64,000 nt of DNA from Methylibium sp. (lineage in GTDB: Bacteria > Pseudomonadota > Gammaproteobacteria > Burkholderiales > Burkholderiaceae_C): contig PNNH01000084.1 of NCBI GenBank assembly GCA_013824165.1, positions 1 to 64,000 on the forward strand. Direction: 5' to 3'. The first letter of the stretch is position 1; every line of letters starts with the position of its first letter. The translations under genes were made by a program, and so were the position numbers. The notes under the pieces were generated by a model. The model searched no databases, was not told the origin of the DNA, and saw only the letters and a list, made by a program, of their open reading frames with translations. This document shows, piece after piece, positions 60,061-64,000 of the stretch.

Positions 60061-60076
60061 GCGCCAGATCGCTCAG
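60057..60076. terminator. Inverted repeat holding both stop codons of a convergent pair
   Basis: CTGAGCG (60057-60063) and CGCTCAG (60070-60076) form a perfect 7-bp stem with a 6-nt loop. The plus stop TGA (60058-60060) and the minus stop (60073-60075) lie within the arms. Both messages would end in the same hairpin. No T-run is seen. Confidence 0.6.
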
Positions 60077-61521
60077 TTGCAGGCCGGGTACTTGGCCTGG
60101 TGGGCGGCACGCACGGCCGGCGGGGTGTAGTCCTCTAGGCTGGGCGTGTTGTTGGTGAAGCTGCAGCCGTAGCGGCCATCGGCCACGGTGGCCGGCGTCA
60201 GCACATCATCGCCGGCCGGCTTGGCGCCGCCGCCTTCCCACTGCACCATGGCGTTGAAGGCCGAGGCCGCTTCGGCTGCGGTGAAGGCGCAGTGGCCGAC
60301 ATCGCGGATGGCACGCTGCACCAGCCATTTGTCATTGCCCTTGGCGGTGGCGCGCTGCCGGTAGACCTGCTCCATGTGGAAGGGCACGAACAGGTCGCCC
60401 AGCGTGTGAATGGTGACCACCGGCACGCTGAACTCGCCATTGACCTGCGGAATCCAGCGCAGCCCGTCGCGGCGCAGCCGGTTGGCATCCGCCACTGGGC
60501 TGATCTTCAGCAGGCCGGCGTTGAAGCTCTGCTCGGCGGCGCTGAGCGTGCCGCTGGTGGTCTCGAAGCGGTAGGTTATGCCGGTGGTGTCCAGCACATT
60601 GGCGTTCAGGATGCCGTTGATCGTGCCATCGCCACCCAGCGATGCCCAGACATTGCCCTGGTTGGCCGGATCGGCCCAGCCTTCGGCATAGAAGGGACGC
60701 GGGCCTCCGGTCATATTCATTACGATGGCCTTGAGCTTGTCGCCCTGGACATTGCTCTGGGTTGGGAACTTGCTCCACAGCGCGGCTTGGATCACCGGCG
60801 CCTTGGCGGCCCAGTCATTGACCGGGAAGCTGGTGGCGCCGACGCCAGCCAGCTGCATGGCGGCCAACTGGTAGCCGCCGAAGTAGTTGAACAGCGCGTT
60901 GTCGCCCACCACGCCGCACATCGGCACGGCGCCGTTGTAGCTCACTTTGTTGACGGCATTCTCCAGCGCCTCCTTCTCGATGGCGGCGGCCGCAATGTGC
61001 CCGCCCATCGAGATGCCGGTAATGAAGATCTTGCTCGGCGCGGCCAGCGTGCGGCCCTTGTCGGCAGCGATCTTGTTGAAAGCCAGCGCCAGCGCATTGG
61101 TGTCTTCAACACCGGCGCGCACGTCGTAGTAGTTCTTGCTGTAGCTGGACGCAGCCCAGGCGTAGCCGTTCTCCACCAGGTGGCGGCGCATGATGGGGTT
61201 GCCGACGCTGAGGTTTTCGCCGGTGCCGGCATAGCCGTGTGCCCACATCACCAGCCGGCCGTTCCAGTTCTTGGGCACCTCGATGCGGTAGGCCGAGCCA
61301 TTGAGAACGCCGACCCAGCGGTCGGTCTCGATCGCGCTGCCGGGCAGGGCCGCAAAGCTGGTCTCGATCACGGGCTTGAAAATACGGCTGTCCTGCGGGC
61401 GGACCGGTTCGGGTTCCGGGTCGGAACCACCGCAGGCGCTCAGCAGCGCCGTTATGGCCAGAACCCCCAGGCCGATGCGGCAGGCGCCGCCGCCCTCGTG
61501 TGTTGCGTGTTGCTTGTTCAC
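60073..61521 (-). CDS. Secreted alpha/beta-hydrolase lipoprotein
   Basis: The 482-residue product starts at GTG (GGAGACAACG upstream) with NKQHATHEGG and has a lipobox LLSACGGS (Cys near residue 30). It is an alpha/beta hydrolase: the nucleophile elbow is TGISMGGHIA and the oxyanion region is VMWAHGYAGTG. The C-terminal His is probably in the VGHCAF segment. The closest feeling is to tannase or feruloyl-esterase-like or polyester hydrolases, but I cannot fix it. It is a single gene, convergent with the FAD oxidoreductase. Confidence 0.75.
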   Translation of the reverse strand: MNKQHATHEGGGACRIGLGVLAITALLSACGGSDPEPEPVRPQDSRIFKPVIETSFAALPGSAIETDRWVGVLNGSAYRIEVPKNWNGRLVMWAHGYAGTGENLSVGNPIMRRHLVENGYAWAASSYSKNYYDVRAGVEDTNALALAFNKIAADKGRTLAAPSKIFITGISMGGHIAAAAIEKEALENAVNKVSYNGAVPMCGVVGDNALFNYFGGYQLAAMQLAGVGATSFPVNDWAAKAPVIQAALWSKFPTQSNVQGDKLKAIVMNMTGGPRPFYAEGWADPANQGNVWASLGGDGTINGILNANVLDTTGITYRFETTSGTLSAAEQSFNAGLLKISPVADANRLRRDGLRWIPQVNGEFSVPVVTIHTLGDLFVPFHMEQVYRQRATAKGNDKWLVQRAIRDVGHCAFTAAEAASAFNAMVQWEGGGAKPAGDDVLTPATVADGRYGCSFTNNTPSLEDYTPPAVRAAHQAKYPACN

Positions 61522-61637
61522 CGTTGTCTCCAATGCATTGTTGTGTGTGCGCCAACATGGGCGCGCTGCGACCGTAGCGCTGCGAGGCGGGCGCGGTCTG
61601 TCCGGCAGGCGACAACTTGGGGGCCGGCGGCTTTGCT

Positions 61638-62276
61638 TCAGCGTGGCGGCTGGCGCGGCGGCAGGTAGCGCCGATCCGAGTAGGTGGCCAGCCATTCGGG
61701 CCGGAAGGCCACGAAGACGGCGCACAGCATGCCGGTCAGCACCGCATCGCCCCAGGCGATCAGCCAGCGGCCCACCATCAGCAGGCCCAGCTCGCCGCCG
61801 GGTGGCAGGGGCTGCCACAGCAATTGCGCCCAGCCAGCCAAGCTCATCGCCAGCAAGGTTCCGAAGAAGCCGCGTGCCAGGATGTAGACCATCAGGTGAT
61901 GCGGCAGCAGCGCGCGCGTCGCCAGACCCAGCAGCAGCGCCAGCGTGCCGGGCAGCACGCCGTTCCAGGCCAGCAGCTCGATCGCGCGCGGCCACGGCAC
62001 TTCGGCCAGCCAGGCGCCGCCGGCGGCAATCGGCAGCAGGCTCAGCATGGCCAGTGGCCAGCCGAACATCAGCACCAGCAGGCTGGCGCCCGACAGCTGC
62101 AGCAGCAGGCCGCCGGGCAGGGCGCGTTGCGCGCTCCACGCCAGCGGCAGCAGCACCAGGGCCGCCAGCCAGGGTGAGCGCAGCGCCGGCGCACGCAGCA
62201 TCTGCCAGGGGCGCAGCGCCAGTGCCAGCGCGCTGGCAGCGGCAATCATCAGCAGTTCAAGGAGTGGCGTATTCAT
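61638..62276 (-). CDS. CbiM-like energy-coupling-factor membrane protein
   Basis: The 212-residue product has about six hydrophobic segments (for example LLELLMIAAASALALALRPW). The segment WPRAIELLAWNGVLPGTLAL resembles the substrate-binding CbiM/NikM-type component of ECF transporters for cobalt or nickel, but the N-terminal His metal motif of CbiM is absent. No ATPase or T-component gene is nearby. The start MNTPLLELL at 62276 is chosen; MPALMSSKRL upstream is possible. Confidence 0.5.
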   Translation of the reverse strand: MNTPLLELLMIAAASALALALRPWQMLRAPALRSPWLAALVLLPLAWSAQRALPGGLLLQLSGASLLVLMFGWPLAMLSLLPIAAGGAWLAEVPWPRAIELLAWNGVLPGTLALLLGLATRALLPHHLMVYILARGFFGTLLAMSLAGWAQLLWQPLPPGGELGLLMVGRWLIAWGDAVLTGMLCAVFVAFRPEWLATYSDRRYLPPRQPPR

Positions 62277-62413
62277 CAGCAGGGCAGGCAGGGGCGCATC
62301 TTGCCCGCTGGGGCGCAGCAGGCGCTTGCTCGACATCAATGCTGGCATGGTGGCCTGCTTGAGGGTTTCACAGGGCTGGCATCGCCACACAGCTGGGCTA
62401 GGCTTGGCAAACC

Positions 62414-63031
62414 ATGAATCTGCGTGCCCCGATCCATTTCTATTTCGACTTCTCGTCGCCCTATTCCTATATCGCCTCCGAGTGGGTGGAAGCGGTGGCG
62501 GCCCGCCACGGCCGGCGCGTGCAGTGGCATGCGGTACTGCTGGGCGCCACCTTCCAGGCCGCGGAGCTGAAGCCGCCGATGAGCTACCCGATCAAGCGCG
62601 ACTATGTGCTGCGCGACTTCGAACGTTCGGCCCGTTTCGCCGGCCTGCCCTACAAGCAGCCGGAGTGCTTTCCCATCGCCACGCAGAACGCGGCGCGCGT
62701 GTTCTGGTGGCTGGACGCGCAAGACCCGGCACGCGCCGTGGCCTGGGCCCATGCCGGGCTGCGCGCCTATTTCACGCGCGGCGTTCAGCTGGACGATCCG
62801 GTGCAACTCAAGGCCTTGGCAACCGAAAGCGGTATCGATGCCGAGGCCGCCGAAGCGGCCTGGCAGGATCCGCAGTGGAAGGAACGGCTGAAGGCCGTCA
62901 ACGAGCAGGCTATCGCCAGCGGTGTGTTCGGCGCGCCTTTCTTCATCGTCGACGGCGAGCCCTTCTGGGGCAATGACCGGCAGGCGCAGATCGAGCAGTG
63001 GCTCAGCGCGGGGCCGTTCAAGGGGCTGTGA
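62414..63031 (+). CDS. 2-hydroxychromene-2-carboxylate isomerase family protein
   Basis: The 205-residue product is a DsbA-fold, glutathione-using isomerase. The N-terminal YFDFSSPYSYIASEWVE has the serine that anchors glutathione, and the C-terminal GVFGAPFFIVDGEPFWGNDR is the family hallmark. The type enzyme acts in naphthalene breakdown, but many bacteria without that pathway have paralogues. It is a single gene between a membrane protein (minus) and phoX (plus). Confidence 0.88.
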   Translation: MNLRAPIHFYFDFSSPYSYIASEWVEAVAARHGRRVQWHAVLLGATFQAAELKPPMSYPIKRDYVLRDFERSARFAGLPYKQPECFPIATQNAARVFWWLDAQDPARAVAWAHAGLRAYFTRGVQLDDPVQLKALATESGIDAEAAEAAWQDPQWKERLKAVNEQAIASGVFGAPFFIVDGEPFWGNDRQAQIEQWLSAGPFKGL

Positions 63032-63064
63032 TTAAGGCCCAGCGGTTTTTGGGGGAGTGCTGCA

Positions 63065-63082
63065 CCGTCACAGTACTGTCAT
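63065..63082 (+). promoter_or_regulatory. Pho box upstream of phoX
   Basis: CCGTCAC (63065-63071) and CTGTCAT (63076-63082) are two 7-bp direct repeats with a 4-nt spacer, the exact layout of a PhoB site (consensus CTGTCAT-N4-CTGTCAT). A looser third copy, CTGTCGG, occurs at 63097-63103. It is 48 nt before the phoX ATG. PhoB control under phosphate starvation is the expected use. Confidence 0.8.
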
Positions 63083-63130
63083 GAGCGCAAGGGAAGCTGT
63101 CGGTCTCCCTAGTCTCATCAGGTTCCCGCA

Positions 63131-64000
63131 ATGGCCAAGGATTTCTCCGCCATGGAGGACAGCAACCGCTCCTCCAACCCCAGCATCCACGACATCAGCG
63201 AGCCCAGCCGCCGCACCTTCCTGCGCGGCAGTGCCGCCGCGGCCTTTCTGGCGCCGCTGAGCGGTCTGACAGCCCTGACAGCGCTGGGCGGCTGCGCCAC
63301 CGCAGGTGGCAGTGCAGCGGGCAGCGGCCCCTTGCTGGGCTTTGCTGGCATTCCGATCAGCAATGCCGACACCGTTACCGTGCCGCCCGGCTATGTGAGC
63401 CAGGCGATCGCCGCCTGGGGTGAGCCGGTCGGCCTGTCTGGCGAGCTGCCGGCCTTCAAGCCGGACGGCAGCAACAGCGCGGCCGAGCAGCTGGCGCAGT
63501 TCGGCATGCACCATGACGGCATCCACTATTTCGCGATCGAAGGCTCGAAGAGCGGCCTGCTGGTGATGAACCACGAGTATGTGGACGATGGCCTGTTGCA
63601 CCGCGATGGTCTGGCGCAATGGTCGGCCGAGAAGGTGCGCAAGGCGCAGGCCGCCCACGGTGTCAGCGTCTGCGAAGTCACGGAGAAGGACGGGCGCTGG
63701 CAGGTGGTGCTGCCCTCGCCCTGGGCACGCCGCTTCACCGCCAGCACGCCGATGGCGGTCAGCGGCCCGGCGGCGGGCCATGCGCTGATGAAGACCGCTG
63801 CCGACCCGAGCGGCCGCCGCGTGCTGGGCACGCTCAACAACTGCGGCAGCGGCATCACCCCTTGGGGCACCTACCTGACCTGTGAAGAGAACTTCATCTT
63901 CTACTTCAACGGCCCCGACACCCCGAGCGCCCATGAGACCCGCTGGGGCTTGCGCAAGGGCAACCCGGCCGGCTATCGCTGGCACGAGCATGACGCGCGC
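63131..64000 (+). CDS. phoX: PhoX-family alkaline phosphatase (3' end beyond window)
   Basis: 290 codons are present and the gene runs off the right edge. The N-terminus has a twin-arginine signal (SRRTFLRGSAAAAF) and the body continues with DTVTVPPGYVSQAIAAWGEP and the FGMHHDGIHYFAIEG segment typical of PhoX, a calcium/iron-dependent, Tat-exported alkaline phosphatase. It releases phosphate from organic esters in the periplasm. ATG at 63131 follows the Pho box by 48 nt. The C-terminal half, with the remaining metal ligands, is not visible. Confidence 0.9.
   Translation, partial: MAKDFSAMEDSNRSSNPSIHDISEPSRRTFLRGSAAAAFLAPLSGLTALTALGGCATAGGSAAGSGPLLGFAGIPISNADTVTVPPGYVSQAIAAWGEPVGLSGELPAFKPDGSNSAAEQLAQFGMHHDGIHYFAIEGSKSGLLVMNHEYVDDGLLHRDGLAQWSAEKVRKAQAAHGVSVCEVTEKDGRWQVVLPSPWARRFTASTPMAVSGPAAGHALMKTAADPSGRRVLGTLNNCGSGITPWGTYLTCEENFIFYFNGPDTPSAHETRWGLRKGNPAGYRWHEHDAR

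Noticed and set aside
1-64000. CRISPR arrays, tRNA or rRNA genes, insertion sequences
   Set aside because: No spaced direct repeats, no cloverleaf or rRNA-like stretches and no transposase genes were seen in the short gaps between genes.

Overview
This is a 64 kb stretch of a high-GC (roughly two-thirds G+C) bacterial chromosome. The gene content points to a betaproteobacterium of the order Burkholderiales, in the Roseateles/Rubrivivax/Leptothrix neighbourhood. The pointers are a liu-type leucine catabolism cluster carrying carbonic anhydrase and aceK, twin cyanophycin synthetases followed by an ABC transporter and a DUF1854 protein, an inner-membrane YciB-like protein, and PhoX. This placement is inference from gene families and synteny, not from a marker gene. 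Coding density is very high. I see no rRNA, tRNA, CRISPR array, insertion sequence or prophage. Only one gene-free stretch exceeds 300 bases (18649-18992).

Layout. 1-7863: a minus-strand run gabT-gabD-tonB-exbB-exbD-exbD (the last is cut by the window edge), divergent from a MocR/GabR-type regulator that is followed by a second TonB-like gene. 8001-14470: small and mostly uncharacterised genes (a 50-residue basic protein, a YciB-like membrane protein, a secreted protein, a lipoprotein pair), a zinc metallopeptidase, a LuxR regulator and a TPR-sulfotransferase. 14586-23735: a coherent import locus with a TonB-dependent receptor and a solute-binding protein on the minus strand, and divergent permeases, two ATPases and a nitrilase-family amidase on the plus strand. 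23772-29168: a serine hydrolase lipoprotein, APS kinase, an addiction module with a frameshifted toxin, a tartrate/D-malate dehydrogenase and a Crp/Fnr regulator. 29216-34540: TauE/SafE, an Lgt-like/TlpA fusion, DUF3422, small unknowns and a chemoreceptor.

34624-38349 is an arsenic operon, arsR-arsI-arsC-arsC-aquaporin-MFS. It has no ArsB or Acr3 pump and its promoter looks built to give a leaderless arsR message. 38543-46313 is the cyanophycin block: a full CphA and a shorter paralogue with a degenerate ligase domain on the minus strand, divergent from an ABC exporter with N-terminal PH-like and zinc-ribbon regions and a DUF1854 protein. 46364-48680 holds ExoD, a Bax-inhibitor-1 family protein and an NhaR-like regulator.

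48834-60060 is acyl-CoA and leucine catabolism. A perfect 16-bp LiuR-like palindrome precedes a thioesterase, isovaleryl-CoA dehydrogenase, a PLP lyase, carbonic anhydrase, aceK, thiolase, an SDR and an NTF2-like protein. A second unit follows with an unknown membrane-anchored protein, an acyl-CoA dehydrogenase and an FAD oxidoreductase. 60073-64000 carries a secreted alpha/beta-hydrolase, a CbiM-like membrane protein, a 2-hydroxychromene-2-carboxylate isomerase and the start of phoX behind a clear Pho box.

The most promising less-described systems are the cyanophycin-linked ABC/DUF1854 pair beside the truncated CphA paralogue, the pump-less arsenic operon with a cysteine-tailed ArsI, and the divergent TonB-receptor/ABC/amidase locus of unknown substrate.
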